Source of the DNA: a virus
Virus record (IMG/VR): IMGVR_UViG_3300034073_003340
Coordinates: 292,634 to 356,633 of that record
Direction: 5' to 3' (one strand)
Length of the DNA: 64,000 nt
In this document: in pieces, positions 16,385 through 23,196 of the stretch
Position numbering within the stretch: position 1 is the first letter of the stretch
Layout: every line of letters starts with the position of its first letter
The notes under the pieces: model-generated
Told to the model about the DNA's origin: nothing
Database searches by the model: none
Seen by the model: the letters and a program-made list of their open reading frames with translations, nothing else
Translations under genes and position numbers: made by a program

Positions 16385-17287
16385 CTAGATAGTAGGATCA
16401 TCACCTGGTGTCAATCTACTTTCTGCATAAGCTATATACTGTGGATCAATATCAAATCCCACCCACTTCAAGCCCATTTCTTTGGCGGCAACCGCACTTG
16501 TGCCAGTGCCCATAAAGGGATCAAGTAAGGTTCCAGATGCGCCACTGAACTTGATAGCTCGTCTCGCTAGTTCAATAGGAAAGGTAGCAGGATGAGTGCC
16601 CCTTTGTATGTTGCGATCCACAATCGTGTCATAAGGTATATACCAAGTATTTCCAGGGCAATGGACGTCCTCTACGGGTCCATGACTAGAGATCTTTAGT
16701 GCGAGCGCGTCTTCGAGTTGTTGGCGCTCTATAGGGCTCGCTGAAGCATCAAAGGCCTTTTTGTTGGCGTAGCCCATCTTCTTAATCAATTTACCACGCC
16801 AACGACTTGTCTTGTCCAAGTTACCTTTGTCGGCATACGGCACACCAATGGCATTCTTGTCACAGGGAACTGTACCAGTCTTGGTAAAATGGAAAAGATG
16901 TTCCCAAGTGGGGTTGGCAAATCTTTTGCTGTTGATTGGCTTATAGTGACCAATTTGCTGATCATCTATCGCAATACTCTTGACCCAGGTGAAATTGTTC
17001 TGGAGGATCATGTATTGACGAGCTACATTGGCGACATCCATTCCAACCCAAGGATCTACATTGCTATAACCCATATTGAGAAAGAAGTGACCATTGGGTT
17101 TTAAGACTCGATTGATTTGGTCAAACACATCAGACAACCAGTTGAGATATTCATCTCTGGGCTTACTGTCCTTGTATTCTCCATATTTGATATCAAGATT
17201 GTAAGGCGGACTAGTGATACAGATATCAATGCTCTCACATTCCAGAGCTTTCATTCCATCAACGCAATCTTGTAATTTGATAGTCAT
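16385..17287 (-). CDS. Site-specific DNA methyltransferase (beta class)
   Basis: About 300 aa. Motif IV TSPPYN is at residue ~32 and precedes motif I (DPFMGTGTSAVAA) near residue 265, an order typical of beta-class N4-cytosine / N6-adenine enzymes; TSPPY favours N4C. The target-recognition region lies between (RFANPTWEHLFHF). No restriction gene adjoins, so it probably protects phage DNA or regulates it. The start could also be a GTG 18 bases upstream. The gene ends with TAG, the codon read by the CTA tRNA. Confidence 0.88.
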   Translation of the reverse strand: MTIKLQDCVDGMKALECESIDICITSPPYNLDIKYGEYKDSKPRDEYLNWLSDVFDQINRVLKPNGHFFLNMGYSNVDPWVGMDVANVARQYMILQNNFTWVKSIAIDDQQIGHYKPINSKRFANPTWEHLFHFTKTGTVPCDKNAIGVPYADKGNLDKTSRWRGKLIKKMGYANKKAFDASASPIERQQLEDALALKISSHGPVEDVHCPGNTWYIPYDTIVDRNIQRGTHPATFPIELARRAIKFSGASGTLLDPFMGTGTSAVAAKEMGLKWVGFDIDPQYIAYAESRLTPGDDPTI

Positions 17288-17332
17288 ATCGTACTTATTA
17301 GGCACGATATATCTTTTCTATCACCCAAGACG

Positions 17333-17362
17333 AATCCCCGGCTAGTTGCCTAGCCGGGGATT
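17333..17362 (-). terminator. Terminator after the 90-aa gene
   Basis: Perfect stem AATCCCCGGCTAG/CTAGCCGGGGATT directly below the stop of the 17367-17639 gene. Confidence 0.75.
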
Positions 17363-17366
17363 GATG

Positions 17367-17639
17367 TCAAATGCTAGACTTGTCTCGATTTGCTTCCATG
17401 GCAATTCGTTCAGCTTCGGCCTGCGCTTTGCGCTCTGCCTTTGTTGGAACAGCCGTCATAGCTTTGATGTAACCGGCCTGTTCCTCGGCACCCATACGAG
17501 ATAACACATCTTCTCGAATGAATTCAAACCGACTAATTTCTGTGCTTTCTGCGTTATGACCCCGGAGACTTCGTAGTCGCATATCAATCAACTGGAGATA
17601 CTTCTGGTTTTCCGTGAGGATGATCTTATCGTCGGCCAT
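17367..17639 (-). CDS. Hypothetical protein, 90 aa
   Basis: Start MADDKIILTENQKYL after an AAAAGGAAC ribosome site. Helical, ending in a coiled coil rich in Ala/Glu/Arg (KAERKAQAEAERIA). No family. Confidence 0.7.
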   Translation of the reverse strand: MADDKIILTENQKYLQLIDMRLRSLRGHNAESTEISRFEFIREDVLSRMGAEEQAGYIKAMTAVPTKAERKAQAEAERIAMEANRDKSSI

Positions 17640-17716
17640 GCTTGTTCCTTTTGCTCTAGTGAGAACACCAGTAGAGCAAGGCAACGCAGGTAACAATATC
17701 TTTTTTGCTCAAAAGA

Positions 17717-17746
17717 AAACCCCCGGCCTTTGAGACCGGGGGTTTT
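17717..17746 (-). terminator. Terminator at the end of the Ser tRNA cluster
   Basis: Stem AAAACCCCCGGTCTC/... GGCCGGGGGTTTT with flanking T's directly after the CCA of tRNA-Ser(GCT). It probably ends the array transcript or its main branch. Confidence 0.8.
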
Positions 17747-17831
17747 GGCGGAAAGCTAGAGACTCGAACTCTACCCCTTGCGGAGCACATTCCTTAGCAG
17801 GGAAGTCCAGACCCTGTCTGGTTAACTTTCC
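17746..17831 (-). tRNA. tRNA-Ser(GCT)
   Basis: Acceptor GGAAAGT/GCTTTCC, loop CTGCTAA, long variable arm with CTCC...GGGG, G73 and CCA. Confidence 0.92.
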
Positions 17832-17850
17832 GTAATGCTGACTAACAGCT

Positions 17851-17936
17851 TGGCGGATAGCGAGGGACTCGAACTCTACCCCTTGCGGAGCCAATCGCTT
17901 TCCAGGCGATGCCACACCCTGTGTGGTTCACTATCC
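17851..17936 (-). tRNA. tRNA-Ser(GGA)
   Basis: Loop CTGGAAA on stem ATCGC/GCGAT, variable arm almost identical to that of the GCT gene, G73 and CCA. A probable tandem duplicate with a changed anticodon arm. Confidence 0.92.
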
Positions 17937-17937
17937 G

Positions 17938-18026
17938 TGGAGGAAGACTAGGGACTTGAACCCTACACCCATAAGGGTGCCCACTGGTTTCGAATCAGGT
18001 CCGGGGCCCTCCCCGGTTAATCTTCC
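17938..18026 (-). tRNA. tRNA-Ser(CGA), mismatched anticodon stem
   Basis: Loop TTCGAAA, long variable arm GGGC...GGGT, CCA encoded. The anticodon stem (CCTGA/CCAGT) has only three pairs and position 73 is T rather than G. Starts one base from the neighbouring gene. Confidence 0.82.
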
Positions 18027-18036
18027 ATGGTATTTA

Positions 18037-18182
18037 GTTGAGGGCAAGTATCCGTATGGCATCTTTCCGTTGCGTTTGCCAATTCCGCCACTTCCCGTCA
18101 CAGAGTCGGGAAGCCAGGACTCGAACCTGGAAGACTAAAAGTCCACAGTTTTCTTTGATAAGCCAAACAATCGGCCCTCAAC
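18037..18182 (-). tRNA. Permuted tRNA unit 4 (class II, Leu/Ser-like)
   Basis: Outer stem GTTGAGGGC/GCCCTCAAC (9 bp) and motif sequences CCGATTG...GGCTTATC and ACTT. The 3' half comes first: variable arm GGAC...GTC, T-arm CCAGG/CCTGG, acceptor CTTCCCG, A73; linker CTCTGTGA; then 5' half CGGGAAG with a leucine-like D-arm. The acceptor pairs 7/7. Joined at ACGG and CTGT, the loop would be A-rich with AGA or AAG in the anticodon place, so Ser or Leu is unresolved. Confidence 0.78.
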
Positions 18183-18186
18183 TTTG

Positions 18187-18259
18187 CGACCTATAGGGGA
18201 ATCGAACCCCTCAAATTCCGCTAGACAGGCGGTTCTCTTTCCCAGCTGAGTCATAGGCC
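18187..18259 (-). tRNA. tRNA-Asp(GTC)
   Basis: Acceptor GGCCTAT/ATAGGTC, loop CTGTCTA, T-arm GGGG/CCCC, G73, no encoded CCA. Confidence 0.88.
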
Positions 18260-18271
18260 ATATGACACATT

Positions 18272-18451
18272 TTATGATGTGTAGCTATCAACAATCTTAG
18301 CAATTGCTCGATGTCTTTGTCTATATTCTTTTGCCGAAGCATTGGCTTCAAAATCCGTTGAATGGTAGGTTCCCATAACCAAGGTCCTACAATCCTCGCT
18401 GATCATAAACCATCGGAAGCGCCCACAAGGCTGAAGCAACACTTCGATCAT
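18272..18451 (-). CDS. Hypothetical protein, 59 aa
   Basis: ATG at 18451 gives MIEVLLQPCGRFRWFMISED and continues to TAA at 18272. The C-terminal half is helical and basic (KEYRQRHRAIAKIVDSY). It sits between permuted tRNA unit 2 and tRNA-Asp. Coding judged from composition and a GGTGAAAA context; no family. Confidence 0.65.
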   Translation of the reverse strand: MIEVLLQPCGRFRWFMISEDCRTLVMGTYHSTDFEANASAKEYRQRHRAIAKIVDSYTS

Positions 18452-18503
18452 TTTTCACCAATAATATGAGTGGATTATGCTCATATTTACCTGGTGTTAG
18501 TTT

Positions 18504-18640
18504 CAACGGGCAAGTTGCGAAAAGGATGTTTTTCGGTGTCCTAACCACTAGACGAACCCCGCATAATATAGAGCGGGGTATGGGATTCGAACCCATGTAA
18601 CCGGCGTGATAAGCGATAACCCTTATCAGTCGGCCCGTTG
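18504..18640 (-). tRNA. Permuted tRNA unit 2 (Asp/Glu-like, anticodon ATC if joined)
   Basis: Outer stem CAACGGGC/GCCCGTTG. Then CGACTGATAAGGGTTATC, a 3' half (GCTTATCACGCCGG, T-arm ATGGG/CCCAT, acceptor ACCCCGC), a 9-10-base linker, a 5' half (GCGGGGT, TC, D-arm GTC/GAC, A, CCG), then AAAAACATCCTTTTCGCAACTT. The acceptor pairs 7/7. Joining CCG to GC rebuilds the stem CCGGC/GCCGG around TTATCAC, which matches the normal tRNA-Asp loop TTGTCAC except for A34. Not a classical tRNA gene in any order but the permuted one. Confidence 0.85.
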
Positions 18641-18641
18641 A

Positions 18642-19049
18642 TTATTTTGGATTGCGCATCATATCCACTGCGCCGTCAACCTCATCTAAAACCTCGAAGC
18701 CATGCTTTTTATACCAAGCCACCAAAGCTTCAGTCGAGGTATCAGCATAACCATCGGCACTGAGTTTGATAGTCACGCCATGCTTGTCGGCGAGATCGCA
18801 TATGGCGCGCAAAGCTTGGGTTCCGGAACCGGAGCCTGAGCCCTGTATATCACTTAAACGAATAGAGCTATTTCCTTGACCTCGGACTTCCACCTTGGCT
18901 GATCCAATAAGTCTCTGACGATGATTGAATGGACTCTCTTGTGAGATGCTATCAAGTTCATCAAGCAACCTCTGAGTGGGAGAATCAGGATCAGGAGTGG
19001 TCTTCCCCAATTTTATGGTTAGCTCATTTGTGATTTCATTCCAGCGCAT
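18642..19049 (-). CDS. GNAT-like acetyltransferase with MRxxEI tag
   Basis: 135 aa starting MRWNEITNEL, with a late box (AATAAATA) just upstream that overlaps the CCA of tRNA-Arg(CCT). The fold reads as a GNAT domain: GSGSGTQALRAICDLAD resembles the acetyl-CoA loop (R/QxxGxG/A) followed by its helix, then AWYKKHGFEVLDE as the C-terminal signature. Substrate unknown. The tag suggests a virion-related protein. Confidence 0.75.
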   Translation of the reverse strand: MRWNEITNELTIKLGKTTPDPDSPTQRLLDELDSISQESPFNHRQRLIGSAKVEVRGQGNSSIRLSDIQGSGSGSGTQALRAICDLADKHGVTIKLSADGYADTSTEALVAWYKKHGFEVLDEVDGAVDMMRNPK

Positions 19050-19053
19050 GTTG

Positions 19054-19061
19054 TATTTATT
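19054..19061 (-). promoter_or_regulatory. Late promoter AATAAATA of the GNAT gene
   Basis: The box lies 4 bases above the ATG, so the mRNA would be nearly leaderless. Its first base is the last base of the tRNA-Arg CCA end. Confidence 0.65.
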
Positions 19062-19131
19062 GGCGCTCCGAGTAGGATTCGAACCTACAATAGCAGTCTT
19101 AGGAGGACCGCTCCCATCCATTGGCCGGAGC
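19061..19131 (-). tRNA. tRNA-Arg(CCT)
   Basis: Acceptor GCTCCGG/TCGGAGC, loop CTCCTAA on stem CGGTC/GACTG, G73, CCA. The upstream protein gene ends inside its 5' half. Confidence 0.88.
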
Positions 19132-19428
19132 ATCTTTCCAAGTCAACTTAAACAACATAGCGTCTTTGGGATCCACAAAGCTGAAGCCTCGACGATGATC
19201 ATCTGTGTAAAGCTTATAGGTAAAATACTTGATCTTGCGCTCTTCCAGCCAGTTGATCAATATCATCCATATGGGAGGATCCGCATATGTGTCCAACACA
19301 TCTATTTCCAACATAAAGGTGACCTGTAGTTTTTCCGCAAGATCACCTAGATTGGCACGATTGCGATTGGCTCGTATTTTCATACGAGTGTGCATATAAG
19401 GATTATGTTTGAATGGGCCTTTGAACAT
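19099..19428 (-). CDS. Hypothetical protein, 109 aa, overlapping a tRNA
   Basis: Starts MFKGPFKHNPYMHT; ATGs a little downstream (MHT, MKI) are alternatives. The C-terminal DAMLFKLTW segment resembles ends of other small proteins in the window (AMAFKLVF at 22125, ALLKLSW at 47613). The last ~10 codons lie inside tRNA-Arg(CCT), which is unusual and suggests the original stop was lost when the tRNA arrived. Confidence 0.65.
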   Translation of the reverse strand: MFKGPFKHNPYMHTRMKIRANRNRANLGDLAEKLQVTFMLEIDVLDTYADPPIWMILINWLEERKIKYFTYKLYTDDHRRGFSFVDPKDAMLFKLTWKDAPANGWERSS

Positions 19429-19463
19429 TCCTTATTCTAACATAGAGTAGAGAAATGTCAACC

Positions 19464-19540
19464 TGGCGTCCTCGAGAGGATTCGAACCTCTGACCTGAAG
19501 ATTAGAAGTCTCCTGCTCTATCCAGCTGAGCTACGAGGAC
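19464..19540 (-). tRNA. tRNA-Arg(TCT)
   Basis: Acceptor GTCCTCG/CGAGGAC, loop CTTCTAA, G73, CCA, textbook cloverleaf. Confidence 0.93.
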
Positions 19541-19546
19541 ATCAAG

Positions 19547-20230
19547 TTATTTTCTTACGATGAATTCCTTGCTATTGCCGGAATTCGTAATCCACACTAT
19601 TCGGTTACGATCAATTTCGCTAGAAAAAACTTCGGCCTTGTCCAAGATTTTTTGGTTATACTCTAGAGCCCATTTTCGATCACTCAAGAGATCTTTCTTC
19701 AGGTCGTCGCCATCTGTTATAAAGCTCTTTTTGGAATTATAGATATTGTAATATTCAGGGTGTTCCCGATTTCTCACATAATAGCGACCATCGACCTTTA
19801 AAAATCCAGACTCTTCGTATTTGGAAACCAGTTGATCGATTTCTTCTTCTGATTTGACTGGTTTTAAAAGCTCTCTCCAGTTACCCGACGTTCTCATACC
19901 AGCAAAATGTTCCGCTACCCTCTTGTCAGAGCTCCAGGATTCCAAGATACCCTTTTGCCAAGTGGTGTATGAACCATCCTTGATGATACCTCTGTAGAGT
20001 GAAACTTTAGGAGGCAATGATGCTCTCACAGGAGCAAAAGCTGCCTCAATCTCTTGAGCAATCTCATCATTGGCCTTGATATGATTTACTAAATCACCTT
20101 CGGTCCAATTCACAGTTTCCCATAAATCAATAGCCGATTGAGCTTCACGACTAAGAGTCGAGTAAGCTTTCTTGGCCAGTCCAAACACATTGCTGATCGG
20201 GGCTTTTTCGAAGATTTCTTTGTAACGCAT
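19547..20230 (-). CDS. ADP-ribosyltransferase-like protein with MRxxEI tag
   Basis: 227 aa starting MRYKEIFEKA. An ADP-ribosyltransferase exoenzyme layout is visible: Arg in SLYRGI (~residue 85), the STS-type ESWSSDKRVAEHFAG (~105-120), and a C-terminal Glu in KEFIV. T4 Alt and ModA are ADP-ribosyltransferases, Alt being packaged in the virion. Here a perfect TATAAATA late box overlaps an earlier ATG, so the second ATG is the real start. Family call is fairly firm; the exact catalytic Glu is not. Confidence 0.75.
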   Translation of the reverse strand: MRYKEIFEKAPISNVFGLAKKAYSTLSREAQSAIDLWETVNWTEGDLVNHIKANDEIAQEIEAAFAPVRASLPPKVSLYRGIIKDGSYTTWQKGILESWSSDKRVAEHFAGMRTSGNWRELLKPVKSEEEIDQLVSKYEESGFLKVDGRYYVRNREHPEYYNIYNSKKSFITDGDDLKKDLLSDRKWALEYNQKILDKAEVFSSEIDRNRIVWITNSGNSKEFIVRK

Positions 20231-20235
20231 AGCCA

Positions 20236-20243
20236 TATTTATA
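20236..20243 (-). promoter_or_regulatory. Late promoter TATAAATA of the ART gene
   Basis: Exact consensus, 6 bases above the chosen ATG at 20230. Confidence 0.75.
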
Positions 20244-20261
20244 GGCTAGAAGCAAACGATA

Positions 20262-20960
20262 TCACGTACCGACTACAAAAACATCAACAGTCGTGTTAGC
20301 GTTCACCATGTTAAAAGTGGTGAGCAGACCTGAAACGTTCTGAGATTTCACATAACCTCGAATAGAGGTATTGGATGATTCCTGTCTAGATACGCTTACA
20401 AAGCATGAGTCATTGGCATTGATTCCAGATGACGCGTTTGGTCTAGCATTGGCACCAACAAACAATACTGTTGTAAAATTGGCAGATGATATATCACAAG
20501 TCCAAACACCGTTACTGGAGGCAACTGAACCTGTCCAGAATTTCACATTGGAATCTATTAGACCGCTTGATCCAAAAGGCGTAGAGTAGCCTTTTGGGCG
20601 TCCTATCACATTCCATTGTGAACCATTGTATACTAATGAAACACCGGAATAGTTAACATTGATTACCAAAGAGGATTCACCATCAATCAGTTTTCCGTTG
20701 CCCTGAATTGTGATGTTATGAACGGCCGCATTTCCGTTGCCGTCTTTTATCTTAATCATCTTTCCCGAAGATGGATCAGAGGGAAGATTGAGCACAGTGG
20801 GAGAATTTCTCGTCACCACTACCACTGAGTTGAGCATTGAAATCAAAGTAGGGGAAGTTGTCACGATGGCAACATCAGCAAGAACGTTGGACAGATCAGC
20901 AAGAGCTTTTTCATCCAGTGTTTCTTCTAAATCTTTGATTTGCTTGATACGGACCTGCAC
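20262..20960 (-). CDS. Phage fibre / virion surface-like protein
   Basis: 232 aa, GTG start after AGAGGAAACACG. N-terminal short coiled coil (LEETLDEKALADLSNVLADV), then beta-repeat sequences with GNGNAAVHNITIQGNGKLIDG and SGVSLVYNGSQW, as seen in tail-fibre and tip proteins. Ser/Asn/Val-rich, no cysteine-rich part except one DSCF. Probably a receptor-facing or decoration protein; isolated from other tail genes. Confidence 0.65.
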   Translation of the reverse strand: MQVRIKQIKDLEETLDEKALADLSNVLADVAIVTTSPTLISMLNSVVVVTRNSPTVLNLPSDPSSGKMIKIKDGNGNAAVHNITIQGNGKLIDGESSLVINVNYSGVSLVYNGSQWNVIGRPKGYSTPFGSSGLIDSNVKFWTGSVASSNGVWTCDISSANFTTVLFVGANARPNASSGINANDSCFVSVSRQESSNTSIRGYVKSQNVSGLLTTFNMVNANTTVDVFVVGT

Positions 20961-21099
20961 CGTGTTTCCTCTATACTATAGGTGCGATATTTTGATTATC
21001 ACACCAAGATAGAGTCAGGCTCCCAATATGTCAATATTAACCCTAGGTTAACCTATCCAAAGCTCGTCTTTTGACATATTATGTGATTTGAAAAGAATA

Positions 21100-21252
21100 A
21101 GATCCAAGGCCGGATTCCACACCCCGGCTCCAACACGGTTACCGGGTTCTCTGCCCGGACCGTCAGCCCAACAAAGCAATCACTAGCCTTGGGGGTGAGG
21201 GCTCCGGAAACCCAACCTTATCCCAATATTCATTCATGCCTTCAAGGATCTT
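21100..21252 (-). ncRNA. Stem-closed spacer RNA in the array
   Basis: AAGATCC and GGATCTT close a ~150-base element with inner hairpins (GGT..GGG/CCC..ACC). No tRNA arms. It lies directly after a truncated tRNA-like gene. A 24-codon frame (MNEYWDKVGFPEP...) inside it is not convincing as a gene. Confidence 0.4.
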
Positions 21253-21301
21253 GGTGCTTTCACTGAGAATCGAACTCAATTTGTAGCCAATCTACAGAAG
21301 C
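21252..21301 (-). tRNA. Truncated 50-base tRNA-like gene
   Basis: 5' end GCTTCTGTAG is identical to tRNA-Ile(GAT) at 30455-30528. It passes straight to a hairpin TGTAG/CTACA, a T-arm TTGAG/CTCAG with loop TTCGATT, A73 and CCA. D-arm and anticodon arm are collapsed into one hairpin. Probably a deletion product. Confidence 0.6.
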
Positions 21302-21314
21302 ATAGTCATGAGCA

Positions 21315-21342
21315 GGTGGGTCAGCTTTTCAACTGACCCACC
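21315..21342 (-). terminator. Hairpin after the 28-aa membrane gene
   Basis: Stem GGTGGGTCAG/CTGACCCACC, 6 bases after the stop of the small membrane protein. Confidence 0.65.
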
Positions 21343-21348
21343 GCATGA

Positions 21349-21435
21349 TTAGATAATCATGAACAGATGGTTGAGGATGATTGAGATCAGATATCCCAGC
21401 ATCGCTTCAACGATCACGCGAATAATACACGCCAT
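21349..21435 (-). CDS. 28-aa membrane microprotein
   Basis: Strong ribosome site AAGGAGGTGCTAAG before ATG. The product MACIIRVIVEAMLGYLISII continues HLFMII-like and is one transmembrane helix. It follows a 10-codon leader frame and a hairpin, and precedes a terminator, so it is a self-contained unit. Could be a small toxin or membrane modulator; speculative. Confidence 0.65.
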   Translation of the reverse strand: MACIIRVIVEAMLGYLISIILNHLFMII

Positions 21436-21445
21436 CTTAGCACCT

Positions 21446-21492
21446 CCTTGAGGTTGCTACATCCGTTAAAACCTAACAAGAATCAACGGATG
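21446..21492 (-). promoter_or_regulatory. Attenuator-like hairpin between leader frame and microprotein
   Basis: ACATCCGTT and AACGGATGT form a 9-bp stem; its 5' arm lies in the last codons of the 10-codon leader. Ribosome position on the leader would decide whether it forms. Confidence 0.5.
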
Positions 21493-21515
21493 TAAATTGT
21501 TTTAACATACATCAT
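21483..21515 (-). CDS. 10-aa leader peptide
   Basis: AAAAAGGAGAAAACA precedes ATG; the frame reads MMYVKTIYIR and stops. A strong ribosome site on such a short frame, followed by a stem-loop and a second gene, is the layout of translation-coupled attenuation. Confidence 0.5.
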   Translation of the reverse strand: MMYVKTIYIR

Positions 21516-21686
21516 TGTTTTCTCCTTTTTTAGGCTTCGTGATGATCTAGAGGGTAAATTACCCTCTAAGGCACAACCACGAGTCGTGCTTAGCCTTCGC
21601 TATTAATGAGTTGTTAGCCCCAACATAGCTACGATGTTACCATCGATTTCTTATCATACACAACTAACTTTGTTGTGTCTATATTC
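21516..21686. other. Gene-free stretch with palindromes
   Basis: Contains the perfect palindrome TAGAGGGTAAATTACCCTCT(A) near 21550, which may terminate transcription from upstream tRNAs, and a short stem GCACAAC.../GTCGTGC. No gene seen. Confidence 0.4.
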
Positions 21687-21768
21687 TGGTGCTGACGGTG
21701 GGACTCGAACCCACGATGTGGTATGAGGCCTTACGAAAGCCTTGGAATCGCCGCTATCCGACATCAGC
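21687..21768 (-). tRNA. tRNA-Thr(CGT)
   Basis: Acceptor GCTGATG/CGTCAGC, loop TTCGTAA on stem AGGCT/GGCCT, A73, CCA. The variable region has about 11 bases, longer than normal for Thr. Confidence 0.82.
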
Positions 21769-21844
21769 AGATTAGGACCCAATATTCATAGCGTCCCCGC
21801 TTTAGATGGGAGTGACCCAACCTTGCCCGCTTGGGGCCTTACCT

Positions 21845-21920
21845 TGGTGCCGGCACGAGGGATCGAACCCCGGGCCTCAAGATTACAAATCTAGCGCTCT
21901 ACCAACTGAGCTATACCGGC
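21845..21920 (-). tRNA. tRNA-Thr(TGT)
   Basis: Acceptor GCCGGTA/TGCCGGC-type, loop TTTGTAA, A73, CCA, canonical arms. Confidence 0.93.
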
Positions 21921-21925
21921 ATGTG

Positions 21926-21979
21926 AGTGGTCCAATGTCTGTTGCCAGCACAGTCCCTTAGGGACTTCATTGGACCACT
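21926..21979 (-). ncRNA. Spacer RNA closed by a 12-bp stem
   Basis: AGTGGTCCAATG pairs perfectly with CATTGGACCACT. An inner hairpin AGTCCC/GGGACT and an unpaired GTGCTGGCAACAGA remain. Sits between two tRNAs; too small and too perfect to be background. Confidence 0.5.
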
Positions 21980-22052
21980 GATTTGTGTTTAACAAAAGTG
22001 GCCACCTTTGTCAAACTAAAACATTAGCCAGTACATCCGTGGTCTAATGTTT

Positions 22053-22123
22053 TGGAGCCCCAACTAGGATTCGAACCTAGCCTCCAGCGTTCGAAGCGCC
22101 GGGTCCCATCCATGGGCTGGGGC
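22053..22123 (-). tRNA. tRNA-Arg(TCG)
   Basis: Acceptor GCCCCAG/TTGGGGC, loop CTTCGAA on CGGCG/CGCTG, T73, CCA. Its 5' end abuts the stop of the 98-aa gene. Confidence 0.88.
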
Positions 22124-22124
22124 A

Positions 22125-22421
22125 TTACGCCGGACAGCGATCAAAAACCAACTTGAACGCCATCGCATGTCGTTTTTCCATGAACCAGATTTCCATCTGG
22201 TCACCTATACCTTCTTCTATTGGGGTATCAACCCAATAGTCGCCGCGTGGGCCAACCATTCTATTGAGCCATTCTTCAGTTTCTGGTTTCATCCAACGAT
22301 GCCTAGTCAAGTATTGCTTGAGAGTCATTGTTGGATGATTTTTAAAAGGTTCATAGAATCGATCTGTTTCAGCTTCGGATAGTTCAAAAACGTATCCGCC
22401 TTCATCTTCATAAAGATTCAT
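22125..22421 (-). CDS. Hypothetical protein, 98 aa
   Basis: Start MNLYEDEGGYVFEL. Acidic, with the C-terminal segment RHAMAFKLVFDRC seen in related form in other small genes here. A promoter-like TTGACA, 15 bases, TATAAT lies upstream. No function assigned. Confidence 0.7.
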   Translation of the reverse strand: MNLYEDEGGYVFELSEAETDRFYEPFKNHPTMTLKQYLTRHRWMKPETEEWLNRMVGPRGDYWVDTPIEEGIGDQMEIWFMEKRHAMAFKLVFDRCPA

Positions 22422-22472
22422 AAGTCACCTCCTACACCCAGATTATAACCAGGTGTAAGAGATGTCAACACC

Positions 22473-22742
22473 TTACTTTTCAGAAAGTGGCTGAGTAGTG
22501 GCATATCGCAGCAAAGCGGTAATAATACCAACTACTGTCAGGATAACACCGCTATGCTCACCCATAAGGGCCTGCATCGAAGGCAAATAAATTTGAAGGG
22601 CGCCAAAAATAGTCAGTGCCGTTGAAAACCAAATCGTCTTAGACTTGGCCGCTTTGATTAGCCATGTCTTAGCGTTAATCCCCATTGCCTGAAGCATATC
22701 AAGATATGGGATAACATTTGGTTCTTTGCTTGGTTCAGTCAT
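22473..22742 (-). CDS. Putative holin-like membrane protein, 89 aa
   Basis: Cytoplasmic N-terminus, TM1 ~34-53 (IWFSTALTIFGALQIYLPS), TM2 ~62-79 (SGVILTVVGIITALLRYAT), C-terminal TTQPLSEK. Size and topology fit phage holins, and the PLSEK tail is common in them, but no endolysin is near. A GTAAATA box upstream might be a weak late promoter. Confidence 0.6.
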   Translation of the reverse strand: MTEPSKEPNVIPYLDMLQAMGINAKTWLIKAAKSKTIWFSTALTIFGALQIYLPSMQALMGEHSGVILTVVGIITALLRYATTQPLSEK

Positions 22743-22785
22743 AGTCGATCTCCTTGTCAGAGTGTCGACTATTTACCGCAATGGT

Positions 22786-22858
22786 ATATGGGCAAGTTGG
22801 TGGCCAGGGGCTTGGTTCAAAGTTTGAGTTTGATAACCCTGAGCCGTCCGGCCCATAT
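22786..22858 (-). ncRNA. Shared RNA motif without a tRNA (copy 5)
   Basis: Outer stem ATATGGGC/GCCCATAT, then CGGACGGCTCAGGGTTATC on the 5' side and CCACCAACTT on the 3' side. These are the same signature bases as around the permuted tRNAs. The inner stem CAGGG/CCCTG closes an ordinary loop instead of a tRNA. It starts two bases after the CCA of tRNA-fMet. Confidence 0.7.
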
Positions 22859-22860
22859 TT

Positions 22861-22937
22861 TGGTTGCGGAGGACGGATTCGAACCGCCGACCTTTAGGTT
22901 ATGAGCCTAACGAGCTACCAGGCTGCTCCACCCCGCG
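22861..22937 (-). tRNA. Initiator-type tRNA-Met(CAT)
   Basis: C1 faces A72, the mark of bacterial initiators; A73 and CCA are encoded. Loop CTCATAA on TTAGG/CCTAA, so only two of the three usual G-C pairs are kept. D-arm AGCAGCCTGGTAGCTCG is also initiator-like. Confidence 0.9.
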
Positions 22938-22981
22938 TCAATACGATTAGCAAGAACTGTTTCTTGTGTCAATAATTTTTG

Positions 22982-23170
22982 TGGAGACGACGGGATTCGA
23001 ACCCGCACGAAAAGCTGACCCAAGCATTACCAAGGGCTGGTGTGTAGGTTCAAAGACTCGTCGCGAGCCTATAAAAAATATCCCACACCATCTTACGCAA
23101 CCTTTCAGGTTTTACCCTGAATCGCGGTCTTGTCTTTTGCGATTGCCTGTCCCTCTAGGCGGACGTCCCC
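22982..23170 (-). ncRNA. tRNA-like RNA with a ~110-base insertion, tmRNA-like candidate
   Basis: 5' GGGGACG pairs with 3' CGTCTCC, A73; T-arm GCGGG/CCCGT with loop TTCGAAT. Between are GCC/GGC (D-like), a 6-bp stem AATCGC/GCGATT with a 13-base loop, CAGG/CCTG, and TGGTGTG/CACACCA. A reading frame starting GCAAAAGAC could be a tag of 11 codons ending in TGA. The shape suggests a minimal tmRNA or an intron-bearing tRNA; the tmRNA D-loop consensus is absent. Confidence 0.5.
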
Positions 23171-23196
23171 ATGTAGTGAATTTTTAGTCTACCAGG

